A DNA stretch of 64,000 bases, from NCBI GenBank assembly GCA_025677825.1, contig JAIXMO010000004.1, positions 682,001-746,000 on the forward strand, given 5' to 3'. Every line of letters starts with the position of its first letter. The stretch's first letter is position 1. Below, one piece after another: positions 9,481 through 21,324 of the stretch. The notes beneath the pieces are model-generated. The model was not told the origin of the DNA. It worked only from the letters and a program-made list of their open reading frames with translations, and ran no database searches. This stretch comes from Helicostylum pulchrum. Lineage: Eukaryota; Mucoromycota; Mucoromycetes; Mucorales; Mucoraceae. The translations under genes and the position numbers were made by a program.

Positions 9481-11570
9481 ATGTCAAAAGAAAAAAATAA
9501 TAATATGAAACAACAAAAGTTAAATGAAAGTTCTGGATCAGTACCAGAATTTATTCAAAAATTATTTAGGTTAGAAAGTAATAAGTTATAGTGTATTGTG
9601 AGTTTTAACTAAAAGGAAAAGAAAATAGAATGCTCGAAAATAAAGCGTTTAAAGATACTTTCTGTTGGAATACTGATGGAACATCGTTTATTGTAAAAGA
9701 CACCAATGAATTTTCAAAGAGTATTTTACCGAAACATTTTAAACATTGTAACTTTGCTAGTTTTGTTCGACAGTTGAATAAATATGATTTTCATAAAGTG
9801 AGAAATGGAGAAGATGGACAAAAAACTTATGGTGAACAAGTAAGTTGTATTTTTTATTAGCTTTTTAAATAAATAAAAAAGGGTTTGAACTAAAATATAT
9901 CATATTACTATTAGGCCTGGGAATTTATCCACCCAATGTTTATAAAGGATCGTAAAGACCTTCTAGAAGAAATCAAAAGAAAGGCACCCGGAACTAAACC
10001 CAAAAAAGAAGTCAAAACTAAACAATCTGACACATCTTTAATTATTGAAGAAATTAAAGCTACCAGTTTAGATTTACAAGCTCAAATTGATCAACTGCAA
10101 AAATCAAAGTCTACTTTACAAGACTCTATTTCAAAACTAAATCAAACGGATAATCAAATCATGACCGAGTTGGCTGAATTTAATAAGAATATGACTGCAA
10201 AGGATAATCTTTTGAAAGACTTTTTAAATATCATGACTGAAAAAGATAAGCGTGAGTATTCTTTTTCTTTTTCTTATTATTATCAAGCTAATAATATTAT
10301 TATTTTTTGAATGTACATACAGAAATTCATGTTCCTGCAAATCAGGCACAGAAACTATTCGATTCGTACAATCGTATATCTCAAGCAACTACAGATCGTA
10401 TCAACAACCTAAACAAACACCTCAATATAGAATGCAAAACTAAACAAACAGCTTCGGCAGCAGCCGCAGCCGCCGCATCCATGAATGCAGGAAGCTTAAT
10501 CGGGTCGCCATTAAAAACGGCCGACGGACTTACGTTTGTTACATTAGGTAGATTATCCTCTAATATGTCTGTAAGAGATAATAAACCAGCAATTGAGATT
10601 ATGGCTGCAGATCAAAAATCCAATTTAGCTACTACTTTACAAAATATTACGACTAGTTCTTCTTCAACAACAACTTCAACCACTTCTTCGTCATCACAGG
10701 TCAGCTGGACTGTACCTCCGCGTATCTTGTTGGTAGATGATGATTCTGTGTATCGTGACCTAAGTGGAAAATTGTTACAGGTCATTGGGTGTACCATTGA
10801 TTTGGCAAAAGATGGCGTTGAGGCATTAAAGAAAATGGGAATGGAAAAGTATGATTTGATTCTGATGGTAACGTATTTCTCTCTCTCTTTTTGATAATCT
10901 TTACTTACTCTTTTTTTTTCGTGTGTAGGATATTGTTATGCCTAAAATGGACGGTATTTCAGCTACGCGCAGCATTCGACAATACGACGCCTTAACGCCA
11001 ATTATATCAATGACGTCTAATTTCACGGATAACGATATTATGCAATATATCGGCAGCGGTATGACGGACATCTTGCCCAAACCGTTTTCGAAACGTACGC
11101 TGTACCAAATGTTGGAGAAATACTGTGCGCATTTAAAAACAATTCAACGTGTGACGGGATTAGAACCGTCGACGGCGTTATTAAACCCGTCACCCGGATT
11201 ATTAACGAAAAGAGCGTCTTCAAGTAGTAGTAGTAGTAATAGTGAACCCGCGTATAGTAATCATAGTACACCTGTTAGTACACCAACCGCTTTTCCGTTA
11301 GCACCTTACCCATACCCTGTCACGATGAACTCTGTTACGGCAGATGAGTTTAATAACTCGAATCATGGTGAAATACCCAACGTTACGTTTTGGCCTCAAC
11401 AACAACCGCAACAACAAGATCCGTTGCCGGCTATCATACCCAATGAAGGCAAGTTTACGTGGGCGGTACCGGATGGGTCGCAGCATCAGCATACGCATCA
11501 GGTGTTTGATCCGGTTGCTGGCGCTTTAAATGAAGCAAATAAAAGACGTAGAATGAATCAAAACGAATAA
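9481..11570 (+). CDS. SKN7: Skn7/Prr1-type HSF-domain response regulator
   Basis: Transcription factor that joins an HSF-type DNA-binding domain to a two-component receiver domain; the family is the output of the Sln1-Ypd1 phosphorelay and acts in oxidative, osmotic and wall stress. Five exons (9481-9569, 9629-9839, 9915-10251, 10323-10867, 10929-11570) give 607 residues. The HSF domain (about 22-115) includes FIQKLFRMLENKAF, FKHCNFASFVRQLNKYDFHK and AWEFIHPMF. A coiled coil follows (about 135-200), then a low-complexity alanine and serine region. The receiver (about 345-465) starts PRILLVDDDS and contains the phospho-acceptor in MDIVMPKMDG (about Asp395), SMTSNFT and the LPKPFS lysine. The intron before exon 5 sits directly before the Asp395 codon. 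The serine-, proline- and glutamine-rich tail looks like an activation region. It converges with PEX13 across a 74 bp gap. Confidence 0.96.
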
Positions 11571-11644
11571 ATTGTATATATTATAAACTTTTTTTTTTAT
11601 TATCATAATTATTATTATTTTTTTGTTGGTATATATTTCTTCTT

Positions 11645-12983
11645 CTAGCCTTGTTGTTGTAACCTTACATAATTTGCAGGAAATATACCAATGGCGCCAT
11701 CAGTCGATCTTCCTTGCCACCAATCGCATGGTGCACCTGTGGCTGGATCAACTGTTGATAAAACTTGGACTGTATCGCCGTTACGGATAGTAAGTTCAAT
11801 TGGGTTCTCGGCAGTAAAATCGTGAATAACTCTGGCTATTTGTGGTGGTGTGGAACCGTGTTGTGGAATCATCATACGTTGTTGTTGTAAGCGTAATCGG
11901 TTAGATCGTTGAATAAGTTTGTAGAGAAGGTAAGGTAAACCAGTTACCAATGCTAAAAAGATAATGATGGGACGTTTACGAGAAACGGATGGTGTATTTG
12001 TTGTTGTCGCTGTTGTAGCAGTAGCGGTGGCAATATCAACTTCACCGTGTTCTGTAATTTGTTGAGATTCAGGTAATTCAACACTAGCGTTATTTCCTTC
12101 TTCATCGACTACTACTGCAGGTGGTAATAATTCAGGTGGTACAGTTCTGCCTGTGACTCGATACATTAATCTCTTTATGTACCTGATTAATGCAAATATA
12201 CTAAATATACCACCTAAATAATGTCGCAAGTTTCCAAATTGTTCAGCTACGCCTACCATAGCCATAAAACTAGAATGGGTTGCCATATAGGTTGAATCCA
12301 ACATTTGTGCAAATCCTCCAAAGGCTCCTACAATAGAGTGAATAACATCGAATGTAGCTCGTGTGCCGGTTTCCATACGTTGTGTTAAGCCGTCTTCTGG
12401 GCCTTCAGGACCGTACATACCACGGTTCATGCCCATACCACCGTACCCGCCCATACCACCATAACTACCCATGCCGCCGTAACTACCCATACCTCCATAG
12501 CTACCCATGCCACCGTAGCTGCCCATACCGCCGTAACTACCCATGCCGCTGCCGTATCTGCTGTAGCTGGATCCGTAGCCTCCTGTACCGTAACTAGATC
12601 CGTAACCTCCAGCACCGTATCCGCTGGAACCGTAGCCTCCAGCGCCATATCCTCCTGAACCATATCCACTTGTTCCATATCCTCCGCTTGTTCCATATCC
12701 ACTTGTTCCGTAACCTATATTTTTTTTTATAAGTATGTCGATCGTTTTTTCGATTTTTTTAAAAAGAAAAAAGTGACTTACCGCTGTTCATACCACCGTT
12801 CATACCAGTGTTCATGCCACTGTTCATGCCACTGTTCATGCCGGTCATAGCACCCGTTGTTGAAGGTCTTGTTGGAACTGTAGGTATTGCTGTGTCAGTC
12901 ATTGAATTAGGTTGTGATGCTACTACTGGTGTTGATGCTGCTGCTGCACTATTGACTTCCCAGGGTTTTGGAGGAGATGGCAT
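11645..12983 (-). CDS. PEX13: Peroxin 13 (peroxisomal docking complex, SH3)
   Basis: Pex13, the membrane docking factor that with Pex14 receives cargo-loaded Pex5 for peroxisomal matrix import. Two exons (12983-12782, 12714-11645) give 423 residues. The N-terminus MPSPPKPWEV is the classic Pex13 start. It is followed by MNSG/MNTG repeats, a long glycine-tyrosine-rich region including six SYGGMG-like repeats, then membrane-associated segments (FDVIHSIVGAFGGFAQMLDS; YLGGIFSIFALIRYIKRL; IIIFLALVTGLPYLLYKLI). The C-terminal SH3 domain (about 355-420) contains ARVIHDF, LTIRNGD, CDWWQGR and GIFPANYV. The low-complexity YG-rich stretch is typical of Pex13 and has been linked to a pore-like phase. 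The protein appears complete. Confidence 0.96.
12431..12545 (-). repeat. In-frame 18-bp tandem repeat in PEX13
   Basis: About six tandem 18-base units on the minus strand encode SYGGMG-type hexapeptides in the PEX13 low-complexity region. Units differ mainly at third positions, so selection on the protein repeat is likelier than recent slippage. Confidence 0.8.
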
Positions 12984-14039
12984 TGAAAATAGAAAAAAAG
13001 AGAGCGAAAAAAAAAATATATATTATTTGTTAATTTTTTCTTACGTGCGTGTGAATCACTTTTTTTGGTCCATTCACGTGAAAAGCTTAATGTTGAATTT
13101 TCCACAGGTTTTTTCGGCAAAGTGTGACTGAAGATATCTGTTAACATTTAATTCATTTCTTTTTGTTATAAGCAACGCGCCCAAAAAAAAATGACAAGGA
13201 GGTCTATTTCCTTCCCTGACAATTCTTTAGACGTATTTATGAGCATAACTTTATATGGGAGTCAAAGAATATCCGTATTAGGAGATTTACGCTGACGTTC
13301 ATTTTCATGCGTAACAACTCACATACCGAATAAACTAAACCCTGAAAATGAATGACCATCGATACTTTTACCGTCGTTATAAAATCACAGCCAAATTTCT
13401 TATTTTTTTATATCTTTAAGCGCACAGGTTTGCGTTTTTAATTGACTATTGTATTATTAATAGTTTCCTCATTTTTTAGTAATAACAATAGAGACACCAT
13501 TTACAGTTATAGGTGGTATGGCAATTCTGACAGATTTTTAATTTCTGCACTGTTGGTGTTTTTCATATAAATAGTTACGCCGGTAAAAGGAAAAAGAGTG
13601 CTGTCAAAATCGAACAAATCCATGTATGTTTAGAGAGCATTAGATTACATCACAAGGCATCAATAAAAGGAAAAAAACCTTATCGTTTCACAAACAACCG
13701 AGTGTTTTTTTTAGGTGTAGTAAACTTCTCCAAGTATTACTGTTAACAATCAAAAAAAAAAAACTGGACTTAATATACGTATCATTTTAATAAATGTAGG
13801 ATGTCACAAACGCAACAGAAATTGTAATAATTGGATTATATGGGGCTATTAGATTTAATAGATAGAAAAAAGATTATCTTTATATGCTAAAGTATAAATC
13901 ATAAGAGTAATAATAGATATAATATAGAATAGTAATCATAAGCATGTACATGATCATTAAATATAAGTGTCAGTACGGGCATAATATATAAGGAAAGAGT
14001 GTGGTAGCTTAAATTAGAAGTAACGTGACTTGTACTTAT
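12984..14039. other. Intergenic region
   Basis: About 1 kb of AT-rich sequence between the start of PEX13 and the 3' end of the PB1-domain gene. It should contain the PEX13 promoter. I see no protein-like frame, RNA gene or repeat. One short open frame at its PEX13-proximal end (near 12923-13147, minus strand) overlaps the PEX13 start region and has no recognisable content. Confidence 0.5.
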
Positions 14040-14871
14040 TCATAAACACAATATCACAAATATCCCAAACATCACAAACATCAAAATAAGAATTCCAATC
14101 AAGGAAACTACACGTAAAACATTCTCGATAAAAGATACAACTATAAAACACGCACAAAAAAATGAGTATACTACGGCAATTGTAAGAAATTTTTTTTTTT
14201 TTTACCTATTTCAGCAAGTCTATGTCCAGGTCCATGTTTACTTGGTTCTTGCTTGTTGATATCAGCCATTTGTTTTTCAATTTTTTTAAAAGAATTCTTT
14301 AAATCATTGATTTGGTCTTGCAATAAAGTAGTTTTGGTTTGCTCAGCAGATGGTGATACAATGATAGATGCCTTGACGTAAACAGTAATTTTCAATAAAT
14401 TGCTGATAGAGATGGCATGTATAATACCATTATCATCTACAGTATCGCGTTAATATCTTTTCATTCTTTCGACTGCAATCTTCTTACCTACTAAACTAAT
14501 CAAATCACCCTCTTTCATATACACAAAGTTAGAAAGAAAAAAACCATGCATGTTTTATTTGGTCTGCTTACCATTATCCATGTACTTTAGTACGATATTC
14601 TCGGGGTTAGTTATATTAGACTTGAAGACGCGACACATCATAAGACGCAAGCTTTTTTAAAAAAAGGAGAGTTGGTATTTTTACAGTAGAGACGAAATAT
14701 ATATACAACTTACTCATCATAAGTAGGTGTTTGCTTAATTGAAACGCAATGAATTTCATCACCAAAACGACCTGAATAAAAAAAAAATCCTGAGGTAAGC
14801 TTTCTTGTTTGTTTATTTTTTTTTACTTCGCAGAAAAAAAAACACTTGCATTTGATAGTATAATCACTCAT
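14040..14871 (-). CDS. PB1-domain, coiled-coil, tail-anchored small protein
   Basis: A 171-residue protein assembled from six exons: 14871-14850, 14771-14714, 14651-14572, 14511-14488, 14436-14206 and 14140-14040. Residues 3-83 form a PB1 domain with a strand-1 lysine (TIKCRFGDEIHCVS), TYDDLRLMMCRVF, and an acidic OPCA motif YMDNEGDLISLVDD; the closest family I know is the PB1 of TFG. A coiled coil follows (about 98-122, LLQDQINDLKNSFKKIEKQM). The last exon encodes a hydrophobic segment (about 147-170) and no tail, suggesting a C-terminal membrane anchor. Intron 1 uses a GC donor (T|GCAAGT) and only this join keeps the PB1 frame. The last acceptor could instead lie at 14171-14172 (35-base intron, same frame). 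TFG-like PB1 proteins oligomerise at ER exit sites; a similar role here is inference. Confidence 0.75.
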
Positions 14872-15482
14872 GCTGCTTAAAATAAAAGAAACAACAAAGG
14901 AAAAAAAAAAGTATACTTATAAAGGAGGTCGGTGTTGTACAACAACAGCGGACGTGACTTGGCTTGTACCCATTATACTTCCAATTGAAAAGGATTTCGT
15001 ATTTTTGGGCAAGAAAGCTGAGCATGTAAATACGTAGAACGTGTACCAAACATTTTAAAACATATGTGTGTAACCTATCGTTGAAGTAAGACAACACATG
15101 TCGTTGAAGATATCTTCAACGATCGATACGGTATCGTCGCGCGTTAAAGTTGCTATATCTAGACGTCTCAAAGGTAAAATACTGTGAAGAGGGAGGCATT
15201 TGACAGCGGAAACCCTTCGACTCCAAGAGATATGAAGTTATGCTCAGAAATAGTTCTGAAGGATTAACAGACACTCTCGTAAAGGAAGAAAGATGTCGTA
15301 GCTTAAATGCACTACATGTTTGTGACGGTTTGAAGTGCACCTTTTTTTTTTTTGGAGAAATGTCAAATTTTCTCTCAGCCCCCTCCCCCCCCCCTTCTTC
15401 ACCCTTTCTATACACTTATATATTCTTTGTGTATATATAATATATATCCGTGTATCTGTAAATAATAGTAAACGATAGTTTG

Positions 15483-18400
15483 ATGATTATAAACAAAGTG
15501 GTAAAACATGTACCAATTAGACGTTCATTACAAACCTCAGCTTTCAATGGTAATTGTAAATCTAGAGTTTTAAAAAAAAAGCTAAAAACTAATACATGTT
15601 CCCAGTTAAAATAAATCCTGCACAGGTTCAATTATTATCACCTAGTTTACAAGCACAATTATTTAGTCCGTATCAAGAACAAGAACACGTTAAAAGTGAA
15701 GAGACCCAGTTAAAAGAAAGTTATGCTGAACAACACTTAAAGTTGCAAGATATTTGGGGGAAGAAAACAGAAATGAATCAACCCATTGATATTGAGTTAC
15801 CTGGTTTGTATGGTAAGAATATCGAAGAGCATTTTATTAGAATTGGGTTAGAGCAATCTCAGCCTTATTTGGATCAGTGTGAAAAGATTTCAAAGATGCA
15901 GTTACCAGTGATGCCTACACAATGGAGAGAGAAATCTGGTTGGACACGATATTGTAATGGAGAGGTGAGCGATGTCAAGTATCCGTTAGAGGATACGATG
16001 GTCTTTGATGTAGAGGTGCTGGTGTCAGAAGGTAAATTTCCTACAATGGCAGTGGTCGCGACGCAAGAAGCTTGGTATTCTTGGACATCGCCATTTTTGT
16101 TAGGCGAGACTACGAATAAAGAACAATTGATTCCGTTTGGAGATACGAAAAAAGAAAGGTTGATTGTAGGACATAATGTTGGATACGATCGAGCTAGAAT
16201 TGCGGAAGAGTACAGTAGAGTTCCCTCTGGTATTAAATATATCGATACGATGAGTTTACATATAGCAGTAGCCGGTCTCTGCTCTCAACAACGCCCTGCT
16301 TGGAATATGGAAGTGAAACGTAGAAACCAAGATCGTATTGACGGTACCACGAGTTCTGAAATTGATCATACGAAATTCTTTGATGTTAGTACGTTGAATA
16401 GTTTAAAGGATGTAGCGAAATTTTACTGTAATGTTGAAATGGATAAATCGCAAAGATCCTATTTTGTAACAGGTGATTTAAATGATATTCAAACAAATTT
16501 TAATGATTTAATGACGTATTGTGCAAACGATGTGGCATTGACGCATGATATCTATAAGGTTGTGTTCCCAAGGTTTAGAAATAATTGTCCGCATCCTGTG
16601 TCGTTTAGTGGTATGTTGGATATGGGAAGCGCGTTTTTACCTGTCTCTGAGAAATGGCAAGATTATTTGGAAAAGGCTGCTGGAAAACATAAAGAGTTGG
16701 ATGATATGTTGGATGTCAAGTTACGTGATTTAGCTGAAAAGGCAAGAGCCATGTTGGACGATGTTGAGGCCAGAGATAAGGATCCTTGGTTAAGTCAGTT
16801 GGATTGGTTTGTCAATCCTAGGCAAAGAAAATTAAAGGGGCAACCAAAATGGTATAAGGATGCTTATGATACCAAGGCCGATAAATTAAAGATTTCAACT
16901 AGATCAAGAATCGCTCCACTTTTGTTAAGGTTGAAATGGCAGGGTTTTCCGTTACATCATTTGACTGGTCAAGGATGGTGCTTTAAAGTACCTCGAGATG
17001 AAGCTACTGAAACTCAAAAAACCAAATCTATCTTGCAGGACGATGAGTATGTTTATTTAAAGGTACCTCATAAAGATGGTGAAACTGCTAATTGTGGTAA
17101 TCCATTGGCTAAAGGGTATATTGGATCGTTTGAAGATAATGTGCTGTCGTCTGAATATGAAGCGGCGAAAGAAGCGTTAGAGTTAAATGCTAAATCAGCG
17201 TACTGGATTAGTGCGCGTGAACGTATCTTGAATCAGTTTGTGGTTTGGAATTCCAACGAGTGTGTGGATATGAACTTGCCAAAGAAGGAAACAGGTAAAT
17301 ACGGTATTATCTTGCCGCAGATGGTAGCTATGGGTACAGTTACGCGTCGTGCCGTAGAAAAGACTTGGTTGACAGCTAGTAACGCCAAGATCAATCGTAT
17401 TGGATCCGAATTAAAATCTATGGTAGAAGCTCCTGAAGGGTACAAGATTGTAGGTGCAGATGTGGATTCAGAAGAACTTTGGATTTCAAGTGTTATTGGA
17501 GACTCGCAGTTTGGGTTTCATGGCGCTACGGCATTAGGTTGGATGACATTACAAGGTTCTAAATCGGAAGGCACTGATCTTCATTCCAAGACTGCTAATA
17601 TCTTGGGTATCAGTAGAGATAAAGCGAAGATTTTTAATTATGCTAGAATTTATGGCGCAGGTGTGAAATACGCTACCAGTTTATTAATGCAGTATAATCA
17701 AGGTATGGAAACTGAGGCAGCTACTGTACGTGCTTTGCAATTGTATTCAAGTACCAAAGGAGAAAAAGAACATTCGGTTCGCAATCCGTTTAAAAGGCCG
17801 TTTTGGCATGGTGGTACTGAAAGTTACATGTTTAATGCGTTGGAAGATATTGCGCTCTCTAAGGATCCTAGAACGCCCGTATTAGGTTGCTCTATTACCG
17901 ACGCTTTGAAACCCAAATACACAGGAACTCAGTTTTTGACATCTAGAATTAATTGGGTAGTACAAAGCTCGGGAGTCGATTATTTGCATCTGTTAATTGT
18001 TTCCATGTCACATTTAATTGAAAAATATGATATTGATGCTAGGTTTATGTTGTCTGTACATGATGAAGTAAGATATTTAACGTCGGATAAAGATCAGCAT
18101 AGAACGGCTATGGCTTTACAAGTGGCTAATATTTGGACAAGAGCGTTGTTTAGTTATAAACTGGGAATTAAGGATTTACCACAGGTAAAAAAAAAAGTAT
18201 TATTAGATTATATCGTCGCATTAAAAAAATTTGGAATTTGTAGAGTGTGGCATTTTTCTCAGCTGTAGATATTGACCATGTACTTCGTAAAGAACCCAAT
18301 ATGACATGTTTAACACCGTCACACGAAGAAAAGATCCCGGAAGGAATCAGTTGTACATTATTAGATACTGTTGATGCATTGACTATAGAAACCAACACTC

Positions 18401-18621
18401 CATGTTTATTAGGAGACTCTACTAAACCAATGATGGCATCTACCGTAGATCAAAAAGATGTCTCTGAGATTTTGAAAAAGGTAGAGATGAAGTTCTTTCA
18501 AGAATGTAATTTACCGTTCTTGCAAGCTCAAATGTATAAAAATTATAAAAAGCATCTTGCGCCTTCTTTAAGTGGAAATAGAGCCACAGAAAGAGTTGTA
18601 AAATATAAACGATCAGAATAA
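15483..18621 (+). CDS. MIP1: Mitochondrial DNA polymerase gamma catalytic subunit
   Basis: Family A DNA polymerase that replicates mitochondrial DNA. Three exons (15483-15549, 15606-18184, 18244-18621) give 1007 residues, in the usual range. Exon 1 encodes a basic, serine-rich targeting peptide (MIINKVVKHVPIRRSLQTSA) and is joined by a 56-base phase-1 intron with a CTAAT branch site; starting instead at the ATG at 15596 would lose it. Proofreading exonuclease motifs: FDVEV (about 155), VGHNVGYDRAR (about 211) and YCANDVALTHD (about 327). Polymerase motifs: A, GADVDSEELW (about 639); B, RDKAKIFNYARIYGAG (about 694); C, HDEVR (about 841). The second intron (18185-18243) is removed to give LPQSVAFFSAVDIDHVLRKE, a well-conserved C-terminal block. 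All catalytic acidic residues I expect are present. Confidence 0.97.
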
Positions 18622-19200
18622 AAAGTGTCGATCACATGTATGTTTATGTGCAATCTATATTTACATGTATAAAAACAAGTATTATTTTTTATGAAACTTG
18701 TTATCGAGACGATTTTTTTTTTTTTAAGTACCTGTTCATGACACGCCATTTTTTATTTATTTATTACCAATTCTCTCTTTTGAAACGCTAATATTACATT
18801 GCATTTCTTGAGTAACCAAATTCACTCTCAATAGCCCAGAATACAGAAATAATTTCCAAATGTATTTGTTTTACTATATTTAAAAAAAAGTGTAGCTAAA
18901 AGCAAAATAGATTCTATCCTCTCCTGCATGGTATTTCAAGAATATAAAAAAAAAAAAAAAAAAAAAAAAGTTACCATGTTCTAGATTCTTGTTTTAACAA
19001 TAACTGTCAACTTTATAGTTTAAAATATAATCTTTTAAGGAGTATTATATTGTGGAGAGTGTTTTATTATCAATGTTAAGTAAAAAAAGAAAGAAAAAAA
19101 TGTTATATAGTAGGAAGGGGGGAGAAAGAAAAAAGATTACTTTTACAGTGTGTAGAATAATAAGAGTACAAGCAATTTACTTGTAATTAAGTACGGGTAA
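18622..19200. other. Convergent intergenic region
   Basis: 3' flanks of MIP1 and the chitin deacetylase gene. AT-rich, with a run of about 22 A near 18948-18969. No gene or RNA seen. Confidence 0.5.
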
Positions 19201-21324
19201 TTACAATGCCATGACAGCCGCGGCAACACCCATACTCAATCCAATTCCAAACAATGCTGTAGTCATGCCACTAACAGCGCTACTTTCAGCATTGGTTTGC
19301 TGAGGGCCAGAACCTGTAACAGAAGCATTATTACCGTTAGATGTAGGCGTAGTAAGAGGGACTGACGTATCGTTATAGGCACAAGTTGTGTTGGAGCATA
19401 AACATTGACCGGCAATAGGATCCCACCAGAGACTATCGCAGTTGTTGGGAACCGCATGACGGAACTTGGGATCTGTGTCCGAGACAGCGTTGTTGGGTGT
19501 AGGGTTATCAAGTGTAGGTTCAGTAGCGGGACAGTTGAAACAGGTTCCCCAGCTAGCTGTGTTAAAGTTACAATTGTTCAATAGGTTTCCGGAAACTACG
19601 TTGCTGGCGATACTAACGGTCTCTAAACCGTTACAGATCTCCTTGCCGATGTTGGGAAGTGTACACTGCATGTAAGGTTGGCTTGCTAATTGACTAACTG
19701 GAACAGGATTTTGCATCTGATTATATATACAGTTAGAAAAAAAACGTACCGTTTTTTTGCGCGCATGCTGCTTTTTTTTTTTTTAATACTTTACCCATTG
19801 TAAAAGTTGTTCGTTGGTCACAAACCATACGTCGGGCTTTGATGCAAGTGATTGAATGAAGCTGACGACGGCAGCCTTTTGTGATGACATATCGGCAAGA
19901 CCAGGATAATTTGTTAAATGGGCTAAAGTAAACGTGCGTCAGAATATGATTATTTTTCACTGTGTGCTCTATCTTGTGAACTTACTAGGGTGAACATAAA
20001 TACCAAATGGTGATCTGTTTCCATTATAATGTCTTTCAAAGTTGGTTTCTGACCAGGATGTGACATCAGAAGGAGTTCCAGACAAGTATACGTCCATTAA
20101 TTGAGCAGTGCCTGCATTATCATTTACTGCATACATTGGAATTTCCCAAACACCTATTATCCACACACACACATACGCGTGATTAGTTTGATGCTATAGC
20201 ATTATTTTTCTATGTAGCATTTAACTTACCAGGAAGTTTAAGATCTGAACCACAAACGTTGTTCCAACAATCATTTGCTAATCCGTTATCAAGAGTATAA
20301 GGCCTGTTTTTAAATAAGTATATTATATCTACGTATATAAACTTATTATAGTTACCAAAAGTTATCGTCAAGTACACCTGTAGAGGATGTATCGTATTGG
20401 AAACCTTGCTTAGCGATCTCTCTTAAAGTATCCGTGGTATAATTTACTAAAAATAAAATAAAAATTCATAATCAGATCTAAAACGTATCGAATTAGAAAT
20501 ATAACTTACAGAATGGAGCCCTAAATCCTTTGATTTTGCCAAGAGGGACACCGCCGTATTGGTTTAACATGGCACGAGCAGCGGCAATCTCTCTATTACG
20601 TAAAAAAAAAAAATGGTGAGCGAAACGTTTTAGCTTAGTAAGGAATAGTAAACTTACTGAGCAGATGGTGTACCAACGTGAGTAAATGTGTGGCTAATAA
20701 TAATAAAAAAAATATTAGAAAAAGTAACTTTACTTTTAAGTAAATACTTACTCGGCGACCTCGTTTCCGTTAGCGTACCATTGTTGAACAAGCGCAAAGT
20801 TGGTATAGAGCATAGATACGTACCATGAACCCTATTATATGGATATGTTAGTACGCACAAATAAAATATAGCTTGTAACACAAGTCGTTTACCTTTGCAG
20901 CGCAACCGTTAGGGTTCCTAGAATAAACAAGGAGGTGCATTAGAAGTAAGAACAAATAAGGGATTATTTTGTATACAACAAAAACTTTGAAAATCTTTTT
21001 TAAGGTACATAGTAGGCCGTACCAGGGCAAAAGCTTGTTGTATACAATAAGACTTTTTTCTGGTTTTTTTAGTACTTACTTGACATTTAATAAATCTTTT
21101 GCTGTAGCTAATAATTCAGCTTGAACAGAATCATCGAACGTAATAGTGACGAATTGAGGTACGTCTTTTGGTTGAAGACCGTTAGGTGGAGTAAGCGATG
21201 GGCAAAGACAGCTGGGAAGTTTACAGGTGTTTGGGTCACAGGGAGCTGCTGTTGTAGCGGCTAATGTGGATTGAGCGAGTGCAATAACTGCAATGATAGA
21301 TGTACTAATAGTAAATACTTTCAT
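19201..21324 (-). CDS. Chitin deacetylase-like protein, secreted, GPI-anchored
   Basis: Carbohydrate esterase family 4 (NodB) deacetylase expected to convert wall chitin to chitosan, a major wall polymer in Mucorales. Ten exons (21324-21080, 20917-20893, 20831-20752, 20693-20658, 20592-20510, 20446-20356, 20303-20230, 20153-19986, 19922-19795, 19716-19201) give 481 residues. A signal peptide (to about residue 22) and a CxxxxCxLxxCxC patch precede the catalytic domain. Motif 1 is TITFDDSV, motif 2 HTFTHVG (H-x3-H metal ligands), motif 3 GFRAPF; GVWEIPMYAV follows. The TFDD, RAPF and GVWEIPM pattern resembles the insect-type chitin deacetylase branch more than the TYDDGP-type enzymes. The C-terminus is cysteine-rich, then Ser/Thr-rich, and ends in a hydrophobic stretch after SSAVSG, consistent with a GPI signal. 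Substrate is inferred, not shown. Confidence 0.92.

Noticed and set aside
11645..12702. Alternative frames over the PEX13 Gly/Tyr repeat
   Set aside because: Shadow frames created by the 18-base repeat; the PEX13 frame is clear on both sides.
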